The notes under the pieces: generated by a model | The model's database searches: none | What the model saw: only the letters and a program-made list of their open reading frames with translations | What the model was told of the DNA's origin: nothing | DNA from: an uncultured Collinsella sp. | GTDB lineage: Bacteria > Actinomycetota > Coriobacteriia > Coriobacteriales > Coriobacteriaceae | DNA length: 25,620 nt | Direction: 5' to 3' | Assembly: GCA_900545445.1 (NCBI GenBank) | Contig: UQZH01000030.1 | Location: 1-25,620, forward strand | In this document: piece after piece, positions 6,716-12,880 of the stretch | Numbering within the stretch: position 1 is the first letter of the stretch | Layout of the letters: the number at the start of each line of letters is the position of its first letter | Position numbers and translations under genes: made by a program

Positions 6716-8679
6716 GTGAGGTTCAGGCGCTGGTGGAGTGCCCCGTTATCGTTGGCACGGCGGGTCACGTTGACCATGGTAAGTCGGCACTGATCGAGGC
6801 ACTGACTGGCAAGAATCCCGATCGTCTGGAGGTTGAGCGCCGTCGCGGTATGACCGTGGAGCTGGGCTTTGGCGAGCTGGCGCTGCCGAGTGGCAAGATC
6901 GTTGGCCTGGTCGACGTGCCGGGCCACGCGCATTACTTGCGCGCCATGGTGCAGGGCGCCACGGGCATCGACGTGGCCGTGCTGGTGGTTTCGGCCGTCG
7001 AGGGCGTGATGCCGCAGACCCGCGAGCACGTGCACGTGCTGGAGCTGCTGGGTGTCACGCATATGGTGGTGGCGCTGACGATGTGTGACCTGGCCGATGC
7101 CGAGATGACCGAGCTTGCCGAGCTCGATGTCGATGATTTTTTGTCGGGTACCGTGTTTGCGGGCGCGCCGATTGTGCCCGTGTCGTCTAAGACGGGCGAG
7201 GGGATCGACGGGCTGCTTGCGGTGCTCGACGAGCAGGTAAGCGCCTGCTGGGATGCCTGCCGCGACCGTGCCGAGCGCACCGATGCCGCGCCGCGCCTGC
7301 CGATTGACCGCTGCTTTACGATTAAGGGCGTCGGCACTGTCGTAACGGGAACGCTGCACGATGCGCCGGTTGCGGTGGGCGACGAGCTGATGGCTTTGCC
7401 GTCGCGTACGGTCTGTCGCGTGCGCGGGATTCAGGTGCATGGCGATACGCCGCGCGCGCTGCCTGGTCAGCGTGTGGCGCTCAACCTAGTTGGTGACGGT
7501 GTCGCGGCGCTTGACCGTGGCGAGATGCTGGGCGTGGCGGACCGCTTTGGCCAGACGTTGCGCTTTATGATGACGTTCACCTACCTGGGCCGCGAGGGCA
7601 CCAAGCCGCGCGTGCTCGAGTCGGGCGCGCGCGTGCATGTGATGGCCGGCACGGCCGAGGTCGTCGGCCGCATCATGTTCATGGAGGGCGAGGCCCCCAT
7701 GGCGGTGGGCGAAACCCGTATTGTTCAGGTGCGCTTAGAAAACTCGCTGCCGCTGTGTGCCGGAGACCATGCCGTGGTGCTGTCGTATTCGCCCGTTATG
7801 CTCATCGGCGGCGGGCGCGTGCTGCTTTCGCGCTGCCGTCGCTCGCGCGAGCTTTCTGCCGGAGAGCGCGCACTGTTTGTGGCGCTTGAGTCCGGCGATA
7901 CCGCGGGCGGTGTGGGCGCTTGGCTGGCGCTGCAGATGCTGCCGGTTACGGCGGTTGATGTTACCGACGCTTTGGATCTTGGTGTAGGCGAGGTCGATGC
8001 CGCACTGCGCGGGTTGGTGTCGCAGGGCTCTGTTCGCAAGCTTGCTGTGGGTGATGCGGACTACTTGGCGGACGCCGTGGTGCTCGACGTCGCGATGGAT
8101 GCACTGGCGGCGACCCTGACCGCCATGCACGCGGCGGCTCCCAAGGAGACGGGATTTACGCCCGGCGCTGTTGCCCATGCTGCGTGGCCTGCCGCTGATG
8201 ATGGCGTTGCCGCGGCTCTGATTGCCGAGGGCTGCTCGCGTGGCGTGTGTGCCGCCGAGGGTGCCGAGGTATTCGACCCGCACTCCGCTGCCGCCGCGGC
8301 GCGTGTGGTGCGCGAGGCCTGCGAACGTATCGTTGCCTTGCTGGACGAAGCCGGCCTCGATGCACCGACGTTGCCCGAAGTAGGCGAGCAGTTGCAGCTC
8401 GATCGCGACACCATGACGCGTGCCCTGCGCGAGCTTTCGCTCAATCGCTCGATCGTTAAGGTCGAGCGCGACGTTGCCCTGTCTGCCGCCGCCGAGGCCC
8501 ATGCGCGTGAGCTCGTCGCCGCCGCCATTGAGGCAGCCGGCGGCGCTGCCACCACGAGCGTGCTGCGTGAGGCTCTGGGCGTGTCGCGCAAACGTGCCAT
8601 CAGCATCTTGGAGCACCTGGATAGCGTGCGCTTTACGGTGCTCGACAAGGACGCCGGCGGCCTGAGGTCCCTGCGCTAG
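6712..8679 (+). CDS. selB: Selenocysteine-specific elongation factor SelB
   Basis: SelB is the EF-Tu-like GTPase that carries Sec-tRNA to the ribosome and binds the SECIS hairpin with its C-terminal winged helices. In 655 residues (E. coli 614) the P-loop GHVDHGKS spans 18-25, switch I is RRRGMTVELGFGEL, and G3 is DVPGH at 68-72. Domains II/III follow with FTIKGVGTVVTGT, then winged-helix repeats ending in SVLREALGVSRKRAISILEHLD. The G4 motif, normally [NT]KxD, reads TMCD at 123-126, so the guanine-contacting lysine is a methionine. The start overlaps the selA stop by four bases. The gene is followed by an inverted repeat and selC. Confidence 0.95.
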   Translation: MSEVQALVECPVIVGTAGHVDHGKSALIEALTGKNPDRLEVERRRGMTVELGFGELALPSGKIVGLVDVPGHAHYLRAMVQGATGIDVAVLVVSAVEGVMPQTREHVHVLELLGVTHMVVALTMCDLADAEMTELAELDVDDFLSGTVFAGAPIVPVSSKTGEGIDGLLAVLDEQVSACWDACRDRAERTDAAPRLPIDRCFTIKGVGTVVTGTLHDAPVAVGDELMALPSRTVCRVRGIQVHGDTPRALPGQRVALNLVGDGVAALDRGEMLGVADRFGQTLRFMMTFTYLGREGTKPRVLESGARVHVMAGTAEVVGRIMFMEGEAPMAVGETRIVQVRLENSLPLCAGDHAVVLSYSPVMLIGGGRVLLSRCRRSRELSAGERALFVALESGDTAGGVGAWLALQMLPVTAVDVTDALDLGVGEVDAALRGLVSQGSVRKLAVGDADYLADAVVLDVAMDALAATLTAMHAAAPKETGFTPGAVAHAAWPAADDGVAAALIAEGCSRGVCAAEGAEVFDPHSAAAAARVVREACERIVALLDEAGLDAPTLPEVGEQLQLDRDTMTRALRELSLNRSIVKVERDVALSAAAEAHARELVAAAIEAAGGAATTSVLREALGVSRKRAISILEHLDSVRFTVLDKDAGGLRSLR

Positions 8680-8704
8680 ATCGGCCGCCCCGCCCCGCCT
8701 CCTC

Positions 8705-8771
8705 AGTTGCGGTGAAATAGTTCCTATTTGGAGGCTTTGGCAGCAAATACAGGAACTATTCCACCGCAACT
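8705..8771. repeat. Long inverted repeat (type A, copy 1) between selB and selC
   Basis: Arms at 8705-8725 and 8751-8771 are complementary at 20 of 21 positions (one A/C mismatch). A further ATTTG/CAAAT pair at 8726-8730 and 8744-8748 extends the hairpin. No T-tract follows on either strand (ACTTCTTG on +), so it is not a standard intrinsic terminator. The outer arm end TTGCGGTGA also begins the hairpin at 11812-11886, whereas the inner arms differ between the two copies. Confidence 0.8.
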
Positions 8772-8785
8772 TCTTGTTCGTCTTT

Positions 8786-8816
8786 TTGGGATGGAGCCGT
8801 TTCGGTTTGGTAAAAT
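8786..8816 (+). promoter_or_regulatory. Candidate promoter of selC
   Basis: TTGGGA (8786-8791) and TAAAAT (8811-8816) are 19 bases apart, and TGG precedes the -10 hexamer (extended -10). The predicted start is about 6 bases before the mature tRNA 5' end, a normal distance for a tRNA gene. Confidence 0.5.
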
Positions 8817-8828
8817 ACCGCCGCACTT

Positions 8829-8925
8829 GGGAACGGATGGGCTCCGGTGGGCTCCGCGGTCCTCAAAACCGTTGCGAGGCGTGCAAAACGTCTTGGATGT
8901 GTTCGATTCACATACGTTCCCGCCA
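8829..8925 (+). tRNA. selC: tRNA-Sec (anticodon TCA)
   Basis: This is a 97-nt selenocysteine tRNA recognised by its fold. The acceptor 5' strand GGGAACG (8829-8835) pairs with CGTTCCC (8915-8921), followed by discriminator G and encoded CCA. The 6-bp D stem (8839-8844 with 8849-8854, two G-U pairs) has a 4-nt CGGT loop, the hallmark of bacterial tRNA-Sec. The anticodon arm has loop CCTCAAA with TCA at 8863-8865. The long variable arm pairs GAGGCGT with ACGTCTT through G-U pairs. The T arm is ATGTG/CACAT with loop TTCGATT. It reads UGA as selenocysteine together with the adjacent selA and selB products. The acceptor's eighth pair would be G-A, a small irregularity. Confidence 0.95.
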
Positions 8926-8933
8926 TACGCTAC

Positions 8934-8989
8934 CAGCGCTTTTGTGCTCGCGGTCTTGCTGCGTGCCGCAAAGGCGCTGTTTTGTTTTT
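8934..8989 (+). terminator. Probable terminator of selC
   Basis: Arms CAGCGCTTTT (8934-8943) and AAAGGCGCTG (8970-8979) pair over 10 positions with one G-U. They enclose a 26-nt loop and are followed by TTTTGTTTTT (8980-8989). The loop is longer than usual, but stem plus T-tract directly after a tRNA gene fits an intrinsic terminator. Confidence 0.65.
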
Positions 8990-9079
8990 GCACGAGCTTT
9001 TCGTAGCGCTGCTATTTCGGTAGCTGTATTTAGCTTCGTGCACCGGGTTTCGAGCATGCCGATGGAGGTGTTTTGCCGT

Positions 9080-9712
9080 ATGACTACCGTAAGACGTGCC
9101 GATCTTTCTTGTGTCGTCCAAGCGGGTGGGCTGTCCTCGCGCATGGGCTGTGATAAGGCTCGCATGGCGTTTTGCGGCGAGCCGCTCATCGAACGCGTAC
9201 TGGGTCGGCTGGCGCCAGTTGCCGGCGAGTTGGTCGTGACGACTTCGCGTCCCAGCGAGCTTGCCTACCTTGAGGAGCGCGCGTTTGGCGGCCTGGTGCC
9301 GCGTGTAGTGGCGGACCTTGAGGGGCCGGCGGGCGCCATGCGCGGCATCGCGAGTTCGCTGACTGCGGCCCGGCTGCCTCTCGTTGCTATCGTCGCCTGT
9401 GATATGCCGTTTGTCTCTTCGGAGCTAATCGGTGCCCTTGCTGGCTGTGTCGAGGCCGAGGCGCTCGACGTTTGCGTGCCGCGCGAGGAGCGGGGGATTG
9501 AGCCGCTTTGCGCCGTCTGGCGCCGTGACGCGTGTGCGCCGGTTGCCCAAGAGCTGCTCGCCGGTGACCGTCAGCGAATCCGCTGCCTGATCGACCGGGT
9601 GAACGCCGGGTATTTGGACGAGCCTCAGATTGTCGCGGTCGCAGGCTCGACGCTCTGCTTCGAGAACGTCAATACGCCCGAGGAGTTTGCGGCGGCCGAG
9701 TTACTCGCCTAG
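9080..9712 (+). CDS. mobA: Molybdenum cofactor guanylyltransferase MobA
   Basis: MobA attaches GMP to molybdopterin to give the guanine dinucleotide cofactor used by formate dehydrogenases and other DMSO-reductase-family enzymes, such as the one at 3064-5181. The 210-residue protein has the nucleotide-binding N-terminus VQAGGLSSRMGCDKARM (about residues 13-29; family LAGGxSxRMGxDKA) and the metal-binding ACDMPF at 106-111, then GIEPLCAVWR and a final NVNTPEEF typical of the family. I chose ATG 9080 because GGAGGT lies at 9064-9069 and the family N-terminus follows. The open frame runs upstream to 8774, but that part covers selC and has no homology. A 15-base gap separates it from the next gene, so the two are probably one operon. 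Confidence 0.93.
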   Translation: MTTVRRADLSCVVQAGGLSSRMGCDKARMAFCGEPLIERVLGRLAPVAGELVVTTSRPSELAYLEERAFGGLVPRVVADLEGPAGAMRGIASSLTAARLPLVAIVACDMPFVSSELIGALAGCVEAEALDVCVPREERGIEPLCAVWRRDACAPVAQELLAGDRQRIRCLIDRVNAGYLDEPQIVAVAGSTLCFENVNTPEEFAAAELLA

Positions 9713-9727
9713 ACGATTGGAGTTGCC

Positions 9728-10123
9728 ATGTCTCACGATATTTGTCCCGACACGGGAGAACCTTGCACTTGCGATGGGTCCGAACCCTGTACCTGCGGTT
9801 GCAGTGGCTGTGGACATACTGCGGAAGAGGAAGCGGCCGCCGCGGCGTATCGTGATGCACACCGCGAAGGCCCGTCCGGTGATGCTCTCGACCATGAACG
9901 CAAGATCATCGTTTCGTTCGATAGCACCTTCGATGTGATGGAATGCGAGCAGCTGTGCCTTGCCGCCGGTGTGCCCGGGCGCATCATGCCGCTGCCCGGC
10001 TCCATCACCGCCGGCTGCGGGCTGTGCTGGGCCATGCCGTTCTCGGGCGATGCCCTCGCCGCCTTCCGCGCCGCCACCGAGGGCTGCATAACCCCCGCCG
10101 ACTACCATCAGCTCGTCCTCTAA
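9728..10123 (+). CDS. Small protein with Cys-rich N-terminus and DUF3343-like (putative Se/S carrier) domain
   Basis: A 131-residue protein in two parts. Residues 1-30 hold seven cysteines (6, 13, 15, 21, 23, 25, 28) in a near-repeat, EPCTCDG and EPCTCGC, ending CGCSGCGH, which resembles a metal-binding peptide. An Ala/Glu-rich linker follows. Residues 59-115 (KIIVSFDSTFDVMECEQLC, GVPGRIMPLPGSITAGCGLCWAM) match what I know of DUF3343 (Pfam Se_S_carrier), whose conserved site is the CGL motif, here C97 and C100. That family tends to occur with selenium-utilisation genes. The gene follows mobA by 15 bases with TTGGAG upstream, placing it in the selenium/molybdenum block. A role in handing selenium or sulfur to a cofactor or enzyme is inference; there is no catalytic domain. 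The family call is from pattern recall, not a search. Confidence 0.75.
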   Translation: MSHDICPDTGEPCTCDGSEPCTCGCSGCGHTAEEEAAAAAYRDAHREGPSGDALDHERKIIVSFDSTFDVMECEQLCLAAGVPGRIMPLPGSITAGCGLCWAMPFSGDALAAFRAATEGCITPADYHQLVL

Positions 10124-10129
10124 CCACCA

Positions 10130-10168
10130 AAACCACCACAAAGGTGCCTGTCCCCAATGTGGTGGTTT
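10130..10168. repeat. Short inverted repeat with CTGTCCC loop (type D, copy 1)
   Basis: Perfect 11-bp arms (AAACCACCACA at 10130-10140, TGTGGTGGTTT at 10158-10168) enclose AAGGTGCCTGTCCCCAA. It begins six bases after the stop of the Cys-rich protein. No T-tract follows beyond the arm itself. A second element with unrelated arms but a similar loop lies at 24339-24369. The remaining gap to gdhA (10169-10380) shows a -10-like TATTAT at 10302 with no convincing -35 and a weak GC hairpin near 10325-10345; I see nothing else in it. Confidence 0.7.
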
Positions 10169-10380
10169 GGAACACGTGGACGAAACAGGTTTGAAACACG
10201 GGTTTTGCATGTCAGGCACTCAAAAACGCCTCTACCTGCATCGTAATCAAAACGAAACATCTGCTCGTCGGCTTATGCGAAACTTTCCCGCAACAGTGCG
10301 ATATTATCCATACTCGATAAAGTTCGCGGCGCATAGGGTGCCGCGACCAACATTTTTCGTTTCCCATCATTGGAGGAAGC

Positions 10381-11736
10381 ATGAGCTACACGCAGAAAGT
10401 TCTCGAAGAGCTCAAGGCCCGCTATCCCGAGCAGCCTGAGTTCATCCAGGCCGCGACCGAGATCCTCGGCACCATCCAGCCGGCGCTCGACGCCCATCCC
10501 GAGTACGAGGAGGCCGCCCTGCTGGAGCGCCTCGTCGAGCCTGAGCGCATCGTTATGTTCCGTGTTCCCTGGGTCGACGACCAGGGTAAGGTCCAGGTCA
10601 ACCGCGGCTATCGCGTCGAGTTCAACTCTGCCATTGGACCCTACAAGGGCGGCCTGCGCTTTAACCCGACGGTCACCCTGGGTATGCTCAAGTTCCTGGG
10701 CCTGGAGCAGATCCTCAAGAACAGCCTGACCACCCTTCCCATGGGCGGCGGCAAGGGCGGGTCCGACTTTGACCCCAAGGGCAAGTCCAACAACGAGATC
10801 ATGCACTTCTGCCAGTCCTTCATGACCGAGCTCTATCGCCACATCGGCCCCAACACCGACGTTCCCGCCGGCGACCTGGGCGTTGGCGGCCGCGAGGTTG
10901 CCTACCTGTTCGGTCAGTACAAGCGCCTGACTAACGAGTGGACCGGCGTCCTCACCGGCAAGGGCCTCTCCTTTGGCGGCTCGCTCGCCCGTACCGAGGC
11001 CACCGGCTACGGCCTGGCCTACTTTGTGGACGAGTACCTCAAGAGCCGCGGCGACTCCTTCGAGGGCAAGAACGTCGTCGTTCACGGCTCCGGTAACGTC
11101 GCCATCTACGCGGTCCAGAAGGTCTCCCAGCTCGGTGGCAAGGTGCTGGCCTGCTCCGACACCCATGGCTGGGTCGAGGATCCCGACGGCATCGACTACA
11201 CCGTGCTCGAGCACGTCTACAACAAGAAGCGCTCCGGCCACGACAAGGGCGTTACGCTCGCTATGTACGTTGACGAGAAGCCCAACGCCGTGTGGCACGA
11301 GGGCGACGGCCGCGGCGTGTGGCAGCTGCCCTGCGACATTGCGCTGCCCTGCGCTCGCGAGAACACGCTGCTGCTCGAGGACGCCCAGGCGCTCGTCGCC
11401 AACGGCTGCAAGGTGGTCGGCGAGGGCGCGAACATGCCCACGACCATCGAGGCCACAACCTACTTCCAGGAGAACGGCGTCGCCTTTATGCCCGGTAAGG
11501 CTGCCAACGCCGGCGGCGTGCTCGTGTCCGGCCTGGAGATGAGCCAGAACGCCGAGCACCTGTCCTGGACCTTCGAGGAGGTCGACGGCAAGCTCGAGCA
11601 GCTCATGCGCGGCATGTTCCACAATGTGGACGACACCGCCAAGGAGTACGGCCAGGAGGGCAACTTTGTCATGGGCGCCAACATCGCCGGCTTCCTGAAG
11701 GTCGCCGACGCCATGCTCGCCCAGGGCGTCTGCTAA
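10381..11736 (+). CDS. gdhA: Glutamate dehydrogenase, hexameric type (probably NADP-dependent)
   Basis: Interconverts 2-oxoglutarate plus ammonium and glutamate, linking nitrogen assimilation and amino-acid fermentation. The 451 residues fit the 450-residue bacterial hexameric class. The N-terminal substrate domain has GPYKGGLRF and LPMGGGKGGSDFDPKGKS with the active-site lysine K125; TDVPAGDLGVGGREV follows. The Rossmann domain has VHGSGNVA at 234-241, and the C-terminal part KAANAGGVLVSGLEMSQN. NADP preference is the usual one for this subgroup but is not proven by the sequence. ATG 10381 has GGAGGA at 10372-10377. It is a single-gene unit, with its own terminator downstream and strong high-expression codon bias. 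Confidence 0.95.
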   Translation: MSYTQKVLEELKARYPEQPEFIQAATEILGTIQPALDAHPEYEEAALLERLVEPERIVMFRVPWVDDQGKVQVNRGYRVEFNSAIGPYKGGLRFNPTVTLGMLKFLGLEQILKNSLTTLPMGGGKGGSDFDPKGKSNNEIMHFCQSFMTELYRHIGPNTDVPAGDLGVGGREVAYLFGQYKRLTNEWTGVLTGKGLSFGGSLARTEATGYGLAYFVDEYLKSRGDSFEGKNVVVHGSGNVAIYAVQKVSQLGGKVLACSDTHGWVEDPDGIDYTVLEHVYNKKRSGHDKGVTLAMYVDEKPNAVWHEGDGRGVWQLPCDIALPCARENTLLLEDAQALVANGCKVVGEGANMPTTIEATTYFQENGVAFMPGKAANAGGVLVSGLEMSQNAEHLSWTFEEVDGKLEQLMRGMFHNVDDTAKEYGQEGNFVMGANIAGFLKVADAMLAQGVC

Positions 11737-11762
11737 ATCTTCGCTCGACATAGCATGTGATG

Positions 11763-11793
11763 AGGCTCCCAGCTATCTGGCTGGGAGCCTTTT
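11763..11793 (+). terminator. Rho-independent terminator after gdhA
   Basis: Perfect 11-bp arms (AGGCTCCCAGC at 11763-11773, GCTGGGAGCCT at 11780-11790) with a 6-nt loop, ending in TTTT at 11790-11793. Confidence 0.9.
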
Positions 11794-11811
11794 CTATCCC
11801 GGAGGAGTCCT

Positions 11812-11886
11812 CATAACTTGCGGTGATATACGGACTGTTTTGCGTTCCAGAACGGCTAATCAGTCCGTATATCACCGCAAGTTATG
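11812..11886. repeat. Long perfect inverted repeat (type A, copy 2) between gdhA and the xanthine dehydrogenase genes
   Basis: Arms of 26 bases at 11812-11837 and 11861-11886 are perfectly complementary. The 23-nt loop contains a small CGTTC/GAACG hairpin. No T-tract follows on either strand, and a normal terminator already lies 19 bases upstream. The outer arm shares ACTTGCGGTGA with the copy at 8705-8771 (AGTTGCGGTGA), while the inner arm (TATACGGACTG versus AATAGTTCCT) differs and is matched on the other side in each copy. Confidence 0.85.
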
Positions 11887-11932
11887 GATGGGTGGGTGGA
11901 TTTTGTCCTAAAACGGTGTGCGGCCCCTCGTT

Positions 11933-11941
11933 TGGTACACT
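11933..11941 (+). promoter_or_regulatory. Candidate extended -10 promoter of the xanthine dehydrogenase operon
   Basis: TGG-TACACT (hexamer 11936-11941) resembles an extended -10 element 24 bases before the first start codon. No convincing -35 is present. Confidence 0.3.
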
Positions 11942-11965
11942 TAAAGGTACTGGACAAGTGAAGAG

Positions 11966-12880
11966 ATGGGGGAGAACGTGCTCAAGTTCGGTACCTACGT
12001 CCGTGTTGGAAACGCGGCCGAAGCCTATGAGCTCTTGCAGAAAAACCGCAACAACAAGATTGTGGGCGGCGGCATCTGGATGCGCCTGGGTTCGCGTCGT
12101 GTGGCGACGGCGATTGACCTTTCGGCCTGCGGACTCGATCAGATCGAGGAGACCGAGACCGAGTTTCGCATTGGCGCCATGTGCACCCTGCGCCAGCTCG
12201 AGCGTCATGCCGAGCTCAACGCGCTTGTCAACAATGTCTTTGAGTTTGCCGTCCACGACATCGTGGGCGTGCAGCTGCGCAATACCGCCACGGTGGGCGG
12301 CAGCATCTACGGCCGCTTTGGCTTCTCGGACGTTCTCTCCGCCTTCCTCGCGCTCGATTCCTATGTTGAGCTGACGGGCGCCGGCCGCGTGCCGCTCGCG
12401 GAGTTCGTTGACATGGGCTACGTGCGTGACGTGATCGAGCACGTTGTGGTCGTCAAGCACGATTACCGCGCCAGCTACGAGGCCGTGCGCAAAGCCGCGA
12501 CCGACTTCCCCTCCTTAAACGTCACCGCCGCCTGGTGGGACAACACCTGGCATGTCACCGTGGGCGCCCGCCCGCTGTGCGCGACCCTGCTGCAGGGCGA
12601 GGCATGCGGCCTTACCAACGAGCATCCTTCCGAGTACGAGCTTCGCGCCTTGGCCGCATCCGTGCGCTCGCTGAGCTACGGCACCAACCTGTGGGGCTCG
12701 GCCGACTACCGCCGCCGCATCTCGGCCCCGCTCGCCATCCAGGCTGTGCGCCGCGCCGCCGGCATCGAGCTTTCGGCCGCGCTTGCCCGCGAGCTCGAGG
12801 GCGTGCAAGTGCCTAAGTTTGCCACGGACGAGTATTCCTGCCGCCGCGTGCCCGGCGTCGATTCTAGCGAGGTGCGCTAA
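11966..12880 (+). CDS. Xanthine dehydrogenase-type FAD-binding subunit
   Basis: This is the FAD-binding (PCMH-type) subunit of a molybdenum hydroxylase, which passes electrons from the iron-sulfur centres to NAD+ or another acceptor. The 304 residues show the expected order: IVGGGIWMRLG (GGG at 34-36), FRIGAMCTLRQLE, then RNTATVGGSIYG with TVGGS at 109-113 (family TIGGN) and a C-terminal domain with LWGSADYRRRISAPL (family GSAEYRR). The ATG at 11966 is used here. A GTG at 11978, giving MLKFGTYVRV, is an equally plausible start by family pattern, but the GGGGGAG lies very close to it. The stop overlaps the start of the next gene (TAATG), so the two subunits are coupled. Confidence 0.88.
   Translation: MGENVLKFGTYVRVGNAAEAYELLQKNRNNKIVGGGIWMRLGSRRVATAIDLSACGLDQIEETETEFRIGAMCTLRQLERHAELNALVNNVFEFAVHDIVGVQLRNTATVGGSIYGRFGFSDVLSAFLALDSYVELTGAGRVPLAEFVDMGYVRDVIEHVVVVKHDYRASYEAVRKAATDFPSLNVTAAWWDNTWHVTVGARPLCATLLQGEACGLTNEHPSEYELRALAASVRSLSYGTNLWGSADYRRRISAPLAIQAVRRAAGIELSAALARELEGVQVPKFATDEYSCRRVPGVDSSEVR

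Noticed and set aside
8705..8771. Integron attC site or terminator of selB
   Set aside because: The hairpin ends do not match the GTTRRRY/RYYYAAC pattern of attC sites, and no T-tract follows on either strand.
8774..9079. Upstream extension of the mobA frame
   Set aside because: The extension covers the tRNA-Sec gene and its terminator and has no homology; a good binding site and the family N-terminus place the start at 9080.
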